DNA from: Streptomyces clavifer
GTDB lineage: Bacteria; Actinomycetota; Actinomycetes; Streptomycetales; Streptomycetaceae
Assembly (NCBI GenBank): GCA_014651175.1
Contig: BMWJ01000001.1
Span: forward strand, 682,001 to 746,000
Direction of reading: 5' to 3'
Length of the DNA stretch: 64,000 bases
Made by a program: the position numbers and the translations under genes. Below the pieces are notes generated by a model. The model did no database searches. It was given only the letters and a program-made list of their open reading frames with translations, and was not told the origin of the DNA. Below, piece by piece: positions 1 through 9,358 of this stretch; the stretch's first letter is position 1, and each line of letters opens with the position of its first letter.

Positions 1-617
1 AGATCACGGGCGAACCGCAGCCGTTCCTGTGTCACGGCCATTCTGGCCAGTTCCTCCCTCGTCGCGTGCACCTCGTGCACCAGGTCCGTCAGCCGGGTCA
101 GGCCGTAGATGACGAGACCGGTCAGGGTGCCCGCGATGGTGAAGTACAGGACCAGGTCGACCGACGCCCCGGCGAGCAGGTTGTAGACCGGGATGAACGC
201 GATGAGCGTCCCGTAGGCCGGCCAGGCGTACCGTGCCGGCAGCGTGAGCAGCAGGGTGGCGGCCAACGGGCCCTGCAGACTGCCCCAGTTGGTCCCGAAC
301 CACACGAGCGGTGCGAAGGTGAGCACCGCCTGGACGCCCACCGCGGTGGCCTTCCAGCGGGTCGGCCAGCGCCGGGCGCCGCCCGACGAAACCGCCACCT
401 GGACGCCGAACAGCGCGACCACCAGGGCGACGCACACGACGAGCTGCGTGGTGCCGGGCCTGGTCCTGACGACGTTCAGGACGGTCATGGTGCAGTAACA
501 GGCGAGCGCGACCAGGATCACCGCCCGCGCGAGCCGCGGGGCCGGCGGCTGCGAACGCGGCGAGATCGGGGCGGCGGAGGGCGTGGCCCCCGGCGTGCCG
601 TGGTGCGTGGACGACAT
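1..617 (-). CDS. Sensor histidine kinase, N-terminal part (runs off the left edge)
   Basis: Reading leftward from an ATG at 617, 205 codons are open to the window edge, so the gene is partial. The product starts MSSTHHGTPGATPSAAP and has a Pro/Ser-rich cytoplasmic head. Several hydrophobic segments (roughly residues 30-165) follow, and then the stretch RLRFARDL, which in NarL/DesK-type kinases (HisKA_3) immediately precedes the phospho-accepting histidine. The catalytic domain lies outside the window. It follows the YcaO gene on the same strand after a 162-bp gap, so it may be the tail of the RiPP operon or a separate two-component gene. The partner regulator is not visible. The family call rests on topology plus that one motif. 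Confidence 0.75.
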   Translation of the reverse strand, partial: MSSTHHGTPGATPSAAPISPRSQPPAPRLARAVILVALACYCTMTVLNVVRTRPGTTQLVVCVALVVALFGVQVAVSSGGARRWPTRWKATAVGVQAVLTFAPLVWFGTNWGSLQGPLAATLLLTLPARYAWPAYGTLIAFIPVYNLLAGASVDLVLYFTIAGTLTGLVIYGLTRLTDLVHEVHATREELARMAVTQERLRFARD

Positions 618-779
618 CTTCGTGACGGACCCCCCGGTCGTCGCCCCTTGATCCAAGGGTGCTTTCACGCCATCACGACTCGTCGGCACTGCCGCCTCCT
701 TGCCAGGACCAGTAGTGGCGGACCGCATGCTATGTCGTTCGGTCAGCCGTCAGCCACTGGTTGCCGACGCCGTCCGGAT

Positions 780-3050
780 TCAGACGAAGAGTGGTACGGG
801 GTTGATTTCTTCGTACCGGACAGGGTGCTGGTGACGTCCCAGCCGCACCGGTACGTCGAAGAGCCGGCCGGGGGCGAATCGGGCCCAGAAGTGCCGCATT
901 CCCGGAACGATCACTTTCACTACGGGAAGTCCCACGTCGGGACGGGTCTGGTCGAGGACGAGCAACTCCATTCCGTGGGCACGTACCAGCGAGTCCGCCG
1001 CTTCGACGTCGTCCCGTAGATCACCTCGGGCCGTATACGAATAGTGCCCCGGAGTACGCGGACCTTCGGCTGGATCCGGGCGTAGGTATGGCTGGTTATC
1101 CACCGTCCCCGAGCGCCACCAGTGCGCCAGGCCGGGGTCCGCCGAACGGAGCTCCGGCGAGTCCTCCTCGGGGGGGAGCAGTTGAGCCATCTCCGTCACG
1201 GCCCGGCGCAGGGCCAGCCGCGGGTCGAAGTGCGCCCCGAATCCGAAGGAGATGCCCTGGGCGCCCCCGTCCGTGCGCCGGGACAGCGCGGCCATCACGG
1301 GGATGCCGAAGTCCGCGGTGAGGTCGAGCACCCACATCTCGCGGTGCAGCCGGGTGTAGGCCTCCCGGGTCCGCGTCAGCCACGGCTCGTCGAACGCGTC
1401 CAGGTCGACCGCGGGCTGACGGGTGCGGTTGTACCACCAGAGGGCGACCGCGTCCCGTTCCACCACCTCCAGGAAGCCCTGCACGACGGCGTCCTCCGGA
1501 CTGCTGCCCGCCGCGTTGCCGTTGGAGTCGGCCCAGGGCGCCGCGGGCACGCCGCCCGGCCCGGCGCCGAAGTACAGCATGGAGGTGGGGAGCAGCCGGT
1601 GCGCGCCCGCGGTGAGTGACCACACGGGGGTCCAGTCGGCCGGCGCCAGCGGGTCGAACGGCGGGGGCACCTGCTGGAAGCGCGAGTTCCGCGCGTTCCA
1701 GCCGTCCCGCTCGCGGAACTGCCGGTCGGCGAACAGCTGGCAGTCGTTGGGGTGCAGGGCCGCCGCGCCGAGCCCCGCGAGGGTGTCGCGGACGGTGGGC
1801 TCATCTCCCTGGCGGGTTCCGCAGTAACGTTCCAGCGCCTCGCACAGCGCACCCACCTCGGCCTCCTGCGGAGTGGTTCCCTTGCCCCCGCTCTGCCCCC
1901 GCAGCCCGCCGCGCAGTCCGGCGAGCGAACGGCTCTCGCCCAGGGCCATGTTGCGCCCGGCGACGTACCGGTTCAGGCCCTCGGGGGAGCCGGGCGCGGG
2001 ACGCAGCTCCGACACGATCCCGGTGACCGGGTCGGCCAGGTGCCGGTAGCGCTCCAGGACCGACGAGGCGCTGCCGGACCGGTGGTTGCCGCCGACCGTG
2101 TGCGTCTTGGGGCTGGACCGCGGGACGAAGGGGCTGCGCACCCGCGCCGCGACGAGCCCGGGGTCCCCGCACGTCGTGCACTGCGGGCGCCGCCGCACCG
2201 GATGCTGCCGGGTGCGCAGGCTACGGGAGTCCAGTGTGCGCACGGCCCGCTGCCCCTCGTACCGCAGTCCCGCCACCCACTTCGATGTTTCCAGCACTGC
2301 GGTGTGCAGCCCCATGGCCCGCACGGACGCGAGTGCGGCCTCGGGGACCGGAACCGTGCCCGCCAGGCCGAGGGCGTGCATGACCGGGGCCCGGGAGGAC
2401 CGGTGTCCGCGCAGCCGGTGCGCCAGACATTCCCAGCAGGCCCCCTCGGCGTCGCCGAACACCGGACCCACCCAGGTCTCCGCCCCCCACGGCTTGGCCA
2501 GCAGCCAGGGCCGGCCCGCCGCGCGGTGGCGCGCCGCGGTCTCCGCCAGGCGCGGGTCGAGATAGTCGTCGCACAGGACGAGGGAGAGCGCCGCCGGGTC
2601 CCCGGGGCCCGCCGTCAGCCGCAGCCCGGCGGCCTCGCACTCCGTCCGGGCCGCGGCGGCGTCCACCCGCCCCAGCACGACCAGCTCCACCTCCGTCGTC
2701 AGCAGCGACGCGGTGGCACTCGGGCCGTCGAGGCCGGAGTATTCCCAGTAGGCGGCCGTCGGGGCGTCCGCCGCCGGATCGTGATAGCCGATCAGGTCGG
2801 CCCTCGCCAGCTCGGCGATCATCCGGGCCGTGGTGGACGGGGCCAGCGAGGCCGCCGCCTCCTCCAGCACCCCGGACAGGGTCCGGGTGCCGTCCAGCAG
2901 GGCCGCCAGCTCCTGGACCTCACGGCCCTGCAGTGCGGTCGTCCCCCGCTCGGACAGCAGGTAGACGGCGTCGCCCTCGATCGCCTCGACCCGCAGATGT
3001 CTCTTGAATCCCACCGGCAGCTCGCTGCCCGTCCCCCCGGAAGCGATCAC
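780..3050 (-). CDS. Fused TOMM cyclodehydratase (RRE/Ocin-ThiF-like domain + YcaO)
   Basis: 756 aa. Residues ~15-95 look like a winged-helix RiPP recognition element. Residues ~110-300 look like the Ocin-ThiF/E1-like partner domain, with two CxxC pairs (CWEC at 205-208, CTTC at 291-294) expected to hold a structural zinc. Residues ~330-756 are YcaO, with the ATP-site signature SGGKG at 387-391, CEALERYC at 403-410 and a later EVVERD. It ends NPVPLFV. Known role of the family: it binds the leader of a precursor peptide and uses ATP to cyclise Cys/Ser/Thr to azolines. The GTG start overlaps the stop of the upstream precursor gene (GTGA at 3047-3050), so translation is probably coupled. No azoline dehydrogenase is visible, so the product may stay azoline or the gene may lie to the left. 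Confidence 0.9.
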   Translation of the reverse strand: MIASGGTGSELPVGFKRHLRVEAIEGDAVYLLSERGTTALQGREVQELAALLDGTRTLSGVLEEAAASLAPSTTARMIAELARADLIGYHDPAADAPTAAYWEYSGLDGPSATASLLTTEVELVVLGRVDAAAARTECEAAGLRLTAGPGDPAALSLVLCDDYLDPRLAETAARHRAAGRPWLLAKPWGAETWVGPVFGDAEGACWECLAHRLRGHRSSRAPVMHALGLAGTVPVPEAALASVRAMGLHTAVLETSKWVAGLRYEGQRAVRTLDSRSLRTRQHPVRRRPQCTTCGDPGLVAARVRSPFVPRSSPKTHTVGGNHRSGSASSVLERYRHLADPVTGIVSELRPAPGSPEGLNRYVAGRNMALGESRSLAGLRGGLRGQSGGKGTTPQEAEVGALCEALERYCGTRQGDEPTVRDTLAGLGAAALHPNDCQLFADRQFRERDGWNARNSRFQQVPPPFDPLAPADWTPVWSLTAGAHRLLPTSMLYFGAGPGGVPAAPWADSNGNAAGSSPEDAVVQGFLEVVERDAVALWWYNRTRQPAVDLDAFDEPWLTRTREAYTRLHREMWVLDLTADFGIPVMAALSRRTDGGAQGISFGFGAHFDPRLALRRAVTEMAQLLPPEEDSPELRSADPGLAHWWRSGTVDNQPYLRPDPAEGPRTPGHYSYTARGDLRDDVEAADSLVRAHGMELLVLDQTRPDVGLPVVKVIVPGMRHFWARFAPGRLFDVPVRLGRHQHPVRYEEINPVPLFV

Positions 3051-3403
3051 GCACGGGCCGCCGGCGCCTCTTCCCCGGGCAGCGGCGTCATGCCGCTGTA
3101 GCAGCCGTAGAGCGTGGTGGTGCCGGGACGGTCCAGCTCGTCGATCAGCAGGCCGCCGGCGGCGCCCCTGCCACCGTGGGCGCCCACGAACAGGTCCCCG
3201 TACACCGGTTCGGTCGCCGCGAGGCCGAACTCGGCGAGGACGGAGACGGGGTCGCTGGTGTAGCGCTGGGCCAGCTCGGGCTCCAGACCGGCACGGGCGG
3301 TCAGCAGGGCGAAGCGGTGGTCGCAGGACATCGGGGCGGCGCCGTGGCCGGCCGCCTGCGGGGCGAGCGGTGTGACGGTGGCGGCGTGCGTGGAGACGGT
3401 CAT
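3047..3403 (-). CDS. Putative RiPP precursor peptide with NHLP-like leader
   Basis: 118 aa, ATG at 3403 with a GGGAGGGA ribosome site just upstream. Residues ~33-62 (FALLTARAGLEPELAQRYTS then DPVSVLAEFGL) resemble the nitrile-hydratase-like leader segment 'DP...ALAEFGL' of TOMM precursors. A Gly-rich stretch (VGAHGGRGAAGG, 73-84) follows. The C-terminal tail has the cyclisable residues TTT at 95-97 and CYSG at 101-104, then GMTPLPGEEAPAARA. Position directly before the YcaO gene, with a 4-bp overlap, is the classic precursor location. Which residues are modified and where the leader is cut cannot be told from sequence; the GG near 83-84 is one candidate. If it is not a precursor it would be a small accessory protein, which I consider less likely. 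Confidence 0.8.
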   Translation of the reverse strand: MTVSTHAATVTPLAPQAAGHGAAPMSCDHRFALLTARAGLEPELAQRYTSDPVSVLAEFGLAATEPVYGDLFVGAHGGRGAAGGLLIDELDRPGTTTLYGCYSGMTPLPGEEAPAARA

Positions 3404-3652
3404 GGGGATTCCCTCCCGGGTCGGTAGGTACGAGTTCGAGTTCGTTGCACCGAGTGCCAGGATTCTGCGACGTGCCGCCGACCCCGGCACAGTGCCGGGG
3501 TCACCACTGGGGCATGACATTTTCATGTGCGCGCTCATGACCACCTCACTGGGACTCGAACGCCACCGGTGCGAGGCTCGCCCAAGACTCCAGAGCCTGT
3601 GCCGGCCCGGTACCGGGCCGGCCTCACAGCGCATGAAGGGGAGGGCACCACT
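3404..3652. promoter_or_regulatory. Divergent control region of the RiPP and PKS arms, with three palindromes
   Basis: 249 bp between the precursor (minus) and the SARP gene (plus). It contains a perfect 23-bp inverted repeat at 3480-3502 (11-bp arms, one central base), an 18-bp palindrome TCATGTGCGCGCTCATGA at 3523-3540 with one mismatched pair, and a perfect 22-bp palindrome at 3601-3622. Close to the precursor are CGAGTTC copies at 3431-3437 and 3437-3443 and a related CGAGTGC at 3451-3457, possible SARP-type direct repeats. A TACCTA-like -10 for the precursor lies at about 3424-3429 on the minus strand. The palindromes suit dimeric repressors, for example gamma-butyrolactone receptors or TetR, but no such gene is in this cluster. 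Seen: the repeats. Inferred: operator function. Confidence 0.6.
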
Positions 3653-4447
3653 ATGGAGATCAAAGTCCTGGGACCACTGACGGCCCGTGAGAACGGGGTG
3701 TCCGTCGTGCCCACCGCGGCCAAGCCGCGCCAGATCCTGTCCCTGCTCGCCCTGCACTCCGACCGGGTCGTGACCGTCGCGACCCTGATGGAGGAGATCT
3801 GGGGCGAGGACATCCCGCGCAGCGCGGCCACCACGCTGCAGACCTACATCCTGCAGCTCCGCCGAAAGATCGCGGCGGCCCTCGACGGCGACCCGGCCCG
3901 TCAGGCCAAGGACGTCCTGGTCACCCAGCACGGCGGCTACCTGCTCCAGGTGCAGCCGGGCCAGGTGGACGCCCACGAGTTCACGCAGCTCACCGCGTCG
4001 GGGCGGGCCGCACACGAGGCCGGCGACTACCTCGCGGCATCCGACCTGCTGGGCCGCTCCCTGCGGATGTGGCAGGGCGCCGCACTCGTCGACGTACGCA
4101 TCGGCACCGTGCTGGAGCTCGAGGTGCTCCGCATGGAGGAGGACCGCATGGCGGCCCTGGAGCGGCGCATCGACGCCGACCTCATCCTCGGCCGGCACGC
4201 CGAGATCGTGCCGGAACTGCGGGTCCTGGCCGCCCGGCACCCGATGCACGAGAACTTCTGTGCCCAGCTGATGACCGCGCTGCACCGCGCGGGCGGGGCC
4301 TGGCGCGCACTGGAGGCGTACCAGCGTCTGCGGGGGACGCTCGTCGACGAGCTGGGCCTGGAACCCTCGGCCCGGCTCCAGCGCCTCCACCAGGCCGTGC
4401 TCTCCGCCGACCCGGCCCTGGACCTGCAGGTCCAGGCCTCCGGCTGA
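3653..4447 (+). CDS. SARP-family transcriptional activator (small type)
   Basis: 264 aa, begins MEIKVLGPLTARENGV. The first ~95 residues form an OmpR-type winged helix (KPRQILSLLALHSDRVVTVA ... LQTYILQLRRKI). The rest is the bacterial transcriptional activation domain (DAHEF, LYRALEAY-like repeats, DELGLEPSARLQRLH). There is no NTPase or TPR extension, so it belongs to the short pathway-specific class (ActII-4/RedD type). ATG at 3653 is preceded by AAGGGGAGGG. SARPs bind heptameric direct repeats near the -35 of cluster promoters. Lying between the two divergent arms, it is the obvious activator of both the PKS and RiPP genes. The family call is firm; its targets are inferred. Confidence 0.93.
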   Translation: MEIKVLGPLTARENGVSVVPTAAKPRQILSLLALHSDRVVTVATLMEEIWGEDIPRSAATTLQTYILQLRRKIAAALDGDPARQAKDVLVTQHGGYLLQVQPGQVDAHEFTQLTASGRAAHEAGDYLAASDLLGRSLRMWQGAALVDVRIGTVLELEVLRMEEDRMAALERRIDADLILGRHAEIVPELRVLAARHPMHENFCAQLMTALHRAGGAWRALEAYQRLRGTLVDELGLEPSARLQRLHQAVLSADPALDLQVQASG

Positions 4448-4546
4448 CGCCGTCCCGCCGTCGGTGCCGTCGCACGGCACCGGCCGGGGAGCGTGCCGCG
4501 GCAGGCTCTCCAGCACGTCTCTAGCCGCCGTTCCTACGTTCGGCCG

Positions 4547-6136
<1,590 letters not shown>

Positions 6137-6248
6137 CGGGGCGAAAAGGCAGGTCCACGCGCACACGAGTCCGGGTCTAGGGCGCGGACGTTCCATAGCT
6201 GCACCGGAAGCGGCGGCTCGTTACGAGCGTGCTGCCGCCCGGTCCGGC

Positions 6249-6286
6249 CGGCCGGAGGGGTTCACACCCCGGACACCCTCCGGCCG
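6249..6286 (+). other. Hairpin in the leader of the ketosynthase genes
   Basis: In the 267-bp gap before the ketosynthase gene, the 11-base arms at 6249-6259 (CGGCCGGAGGG) and 6276-6286 are perfectly complementary, with a 16-nt loop. No T-run follows. It may end carboxylase transcription, stabilise the message 3' end, or act as an attenuator. Nothing else recognisable lies in the gap. Confidence 0.5.
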
Positions 6287-6403
6287 CCGATACCGACTCA
6301 CGACCCAGCAGTGACACGGACGAAGGGATCGACAGTGACCCCCACAAAGCCGGCCGGCAGGTGCGCCCAGCCGCACCCGGCCCCGTCGAAGGCCAGGTAG
6401 ACC

Positions 6404-7669
6404 ATGCGCAGAGTCGCCATCACCGGCCTGGGCGTCGTGGCCCCCGGTGGGGTCGGTGTCAAGGAGTACTGGAACCTGCTCACGGCGGGACGCACCGCCA
6501 CCCGCAGGATCTCCTTCTACGACCCCTCGCCGTTCCGTTCGCAGGTCGCCGCCGAGTGCGACTTCGACGCCCTCGCCGCCGGCCTCTCCCACCAGGAGAT
6601 ACGCCGTCTCGACCGGGCCGCCCAGTTCGCGGTCGTCTCCACCAGGGAGGCCATCGCCGACAGCGGCCTCGACCTCTCCGCCCTCGACCCCGGCAGGGTC
6701 GGCACGGCCGTGGGCAGCGCGGTCGGCTGCACCACCAGCCTGGAGCGCGAGTACGCGGTCGTCAGCGACGGCGGCCGCAAGTGGAACGTGGACCACGAGT
6801 ACGCCGTACCCGAGCTGTACCGCCACTTCGTACCCAGCTCCATCGCCGCCGAAGTCGGCCTGGCGGCCGGCGCGGAGGGACCGGCGGCCGTGGTCTCCAC
6901 CGGATGCACCTCCGGTCTCGACTCGCTGGGCCACGCCGTGGAGCTCATCCGCGAAGGCACCACCGACATCATGATCGCCGGTGCCACCGAGGCGCCCATC
7001 TCGCCCATCACCTCGGCCTGCTTCGACGCCATCCACGCCACCACCCCGCGCAACGACACCCCCGAAAGCTCCTGCCGGCCCTTCGACCGGACCCGCAGCG
7101 GCCTCGTCCTCGGCGAGGGCGCGGCCATCCTGGTCCTGGAGGAGCTGGAGAGCGCCCGGCGGCGCGGCGCGCACATCTACGCCGAGATCGCCGGCTTCGC
7201 CTCCCGCTGCAACGCGTACCACATGACCGGTCTCAAGCCGGAGGGCCTCGAAATGGCGGAGGCCATCGACGCCGCCCTGGCCGAGGCCCGCCTCGCACCG
7301 GACACCCTCGACTACATCAACGCCCACGGCTCCGGCACCAAGATGAACGACCGCCACGAGACCGGAGCCTTCAAGCGCAGCCTCGGGGACCACGCGTACC
7401 GCACCCCGGTCAGCTCCATCAAGTCGATGATCGGGCACTCCCTCGGCGCCATCGGCTCCCTGGAGATCGCCGCCTGCGCCCTCGCGATGGAGCACGGCAT
7501 CCTGCCGCCCACCGCGAACCTCCACGAGCCCGATCCCGAGCTCGACCTCGACTACATCCCGCTGGTCGCCCGAGAGAAGAAGACCGACGCGGTCCTCAGC
7601 GTGGGCAGCGGATTCGGCGGATTCCAGAGCGCCATGGTGCTGGCCCGCCCGGAGAGGAGCACCTCATGA
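6404..7669 (+). CDS. Type II PKS ketosynthase alpha
   Basis: 421 aa with an intact ketosynthase active site: nucleophile Cys168 in VVSTGCTSGLDSLG, His308 in INAHGSGTKMND, and Lys340/His345 in IKSMIGHSLGAIG. The N terminus MRRVAITGLGVVAPGGVGV is typical of KS-alpha (ActI-ORF1-like) subunits. It condenses malonyl units on the ACP as a heterodimer with the following chain-length factor. Its stop overlaps the next start (ATGA at 7666-7669), the universal KS-CLF coupling in type II clusters. No ketoreductase, cyclase or aromatase is nearby, which is unusual for an aromatic polyketide. Possible explanations are missing genes to the left, enzymes elsewhere, or a simple poly-keto or acyl product. Confidence 0.95.
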   Translation: MRRVAITGLGVVAPGGVGVKEYWNLLTAGRTATRRISFYDPSPFRSQVAAECDFDALAAGLSHQEIRRLDRAAQFAVVSTREAIADSGLDLSALDPGRVGTAVGSAVGCTTSLEREYAVVSDGGRKWNVDHEYAVPELYRHFVPSSIAAEVGLAAGAEGPAAVVSTGCTSGLDSLGHAVELIREGTTDIMIAGATEAPISPITSACFDAIHATTPRNDTPESSCRPFDRTRSGLVLGEGAAILVLEELESARRRGAHIYAEIAGFASRCNAYHMTGLKPEGLEMAEAIDAALAEARLAPDTLDYINAHGSGTKMNDRHETGAFKRSLGDHAYRTPVSSIKSMIGHSLGAIGSLEIAACALAMEHGILPPTANLHEPDPELDLDYIPLVAREKKTDAVLSVGSGFGGFQSAMVLARPERSTS

Positions 7670-8874
7670 CCACCGCAGTGGTGACCGGCCTGGGCATCAC
7701 CGCCCCCAACGGCCTGGGAACCGAGGACTACTGGAAGGCCACGCTGGCCGGCGAGTCCGGTCTCGGACCCGTCACCCGCTTCGACGCCGGCCAGTACCCC
7801 TCCCGGATCGCCGGGGAGGTGTCCGACTACGTCGCCGAGGACCACATCCCCAGCCGGCTGATGCCGCAGACCGACCACATGACGCGCCTCGCGCTGACCG
7901 CGGCCGACTGGGCACTGGCCGACGCGGGCATCGACACCACCGACATGCCCGAGTACGGCATCGGCGTGGTCACCGCGGCGTCCGGCGGCGCCGTCGAGTT
8001 CGGCCAGCGGGAGCTGCAGAACCTCTGGAGCAAGGGCAAGGAGTACGTCAGCGCCTACCAGTCGTTCGCCTGGTTCTACGCCGTCAACACCGGCCAGATC
8101 TCCATCCGGCACAAGCTGCGCGGCCCCAGCGGCGTCCTGCTCACCGAGCAGGCCGGCGGCATCGACTCCCTCGGCCACGCCCGACGCCACATCCGCAAGG
8201 GCTTCCCGGCCGTCATCTCCGGCGGCATCGACGCCGCGATCTGCCCCTGGGGCTGGGTCCCGCAGATCGCCTCCGGTCTGATGAGCACCGTGAACGACCC
8301 GGCCCGCGCCTACCTGCCCTTCTCGGAGGAGGCGGGCGGATACGTACCCGGCGAGGGCGGCGCGATCCTCCTCGTCGAGGACGCCGAGTCGGCCCGCACC
8401 CGCGGCGCCGCCACGGTCTACGGCGAGATCGCCGGATACGCGGCCACCCTCGACCCGGCCCCCGGCACCGGCCGCCCGCCCGGCCTGCGCCGAGCCGCCG
8501 AGAACGCCCTCGCCGACGCCGGGATCACCGCCGGGGACATCGACGTCGTCTTCGCCGACGCCGCCGGCGTACCCGATCTGGACCGGGCGGAGGCACAGAC
8601 CCTCACCGCGCTGTTCGGCGCCCACGGGGTCCCCGTCACCGCGCCCAAGACGATGACGGGACGCCTGCTCGCCGGCGGTGCCGCCCTCGACGTGGCCACC
8701 GCGCTGCTCGCCCTGCGCGACGGCGTCGTCCCGCCGACCGCCAACGTCGGCGCGGCCGACCCCGGTCACACCATCGACCTGGTCACCGAGGCACGCGAGG
8801 CGAACCTGCGCCACGCACTCGTCCTCGCCCGGGGCCACGGCGGCTTCAACGCGGCACTCGTCGTACGCCGCTGA
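7666..8874 (+). CDS. Type II PKS chain-length factor (KS beta)
   Basis: 402 aa, a ketosynthase fold in which the nucleophile position is glutamine: Gln162 in LLTEQAGGIDSLGHARR. That is the hallmark of chain-length factors, which partner KS-alpha and set polyketide length. The catalytic His pair of true ketosynthases is also absent (FADAAGVPDLDRAEAQ replaces the first His region). A GGAGAGGAG site lies just before the ATG, and the start overlaps the KS-alpha stop by four bases. A 96-bp gap separates it from the ACP gene. Chain length cannot be predicted by eye. Confidence 0.94.
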   Translation: MTTAVVTGLGITAPNGLGTEDYWKATLAGESGLGPVTRFDAGQYPSRIAGEVSDYVAEDHIPSRLMPQTDHMTRLALTAADWALADAGIDTTDMPEYGIGVVTAASGGAVEFGQRELQNLWSKGKEYVSAYQSFAWFYAVNTGQISIRHKLRGPSGVLLTEQAGGIDSLGHARRHIRKGFPAVISGGIDAAICPWGWVPQIASGLMSTVNDPARAYLPFSEEAGGYVPGEGGAILLVEDAESARTRGAATVYGEIAGYAATLDPAPGTGRPPGLRRAAENALADAGITAGDIDVVFADAAGVPDLDRAEAQTLTALFGAHGVPVTAPKTMTGRLLAGGAALDVATALLALRDGVVPPTANVGAADPGHTIDLVTEAREANLRHALVLARGHGGFNAALVVRR

Positions 8875-8970
8875 ACCGCCACGCGCACACCCCACAGCCC
8901 CCCACGCACCACCGTAACCACCGCCACACCGGAACCACCCATACGCCCAACCGAGAGGACGGCACCGACC

Positions 8971-9240
8971 ATGAGCACCACGACCGCCACAGTGACCCTG
9001 GCCGACCTGACCCGCATGCTGCGTGAGAGCGCGGGCGAGGAGGAGGGCATCGACCTCGACGGTGACGTCATCGACACCCCTTTCATGGAGCTCGGCTACG
9101 ACTCCCTCGCCCTGCTGCAGGTCATCGGGCAGATCCAGCGCGAGTACGGCATCGAGATCCCGGACGACGCCGTCGTCGACGCGGAGACCCCGGGCGCCCT
9201 GCTCGCCCTCATCAACTCCGGCCGGGCCACCGCGGCCTGA
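8971..9240 (+). CDS. Acyl carrier protein
   Basis: 89 aa. The phosphopantetheine attachment site is Ser45 in MELGYDSLALLQVIGQIQ. Flanking helices and the acidic recognition helix match type II PKS carriers (FMELGYDSLALL is PKS-like; fatty-acid ACPs have DSLD). It carries the growing chain for the KS/CLF pair. The ATG at 8971 follows GAGAGGACGGC. It sits between CLF and acyltransferase in one transcription direction, with a strong hairpin immediately after its stop. Confidence 0.95.
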   Translation: MSTTTATVTLADLTRMLRESAGEEEGIDLDGDVIDTPFMELGYDSLALLQVIGQIQREYGIEIPDDAVVDAETPGALLALINSGRATAA

Positions 9241-9250
9241 CCGGCGACCG

Positions 9251-9295
9251 GACGGCCGCCCCGCCCCGCGTCCCCCCGTGGGCGGGGCGGCCGTC
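9251..9295 (+). terminator. Strong hairpin between ACP and acyltransferase genes
   Basis: Perfect 15-bp arms at 9251-9265 and 9281-9295 (GACGGCCGCCCCGCC and its complement) with a 15-nt loop. No T-tract follows. It may partly terminate transcription or protect the upstream mRNA, which would give more ACP than acyltransferase. It lies 10 bases after the ACP stop and 64 before the next ATG. Confidence 0.6.
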
Positions 9296-9358
9296 ACCGA
9301 CCGGCCTTCACCACACCCGACCGACGGGGGCCCGAGCCGCGGCCCGCGAGGAGGAACC

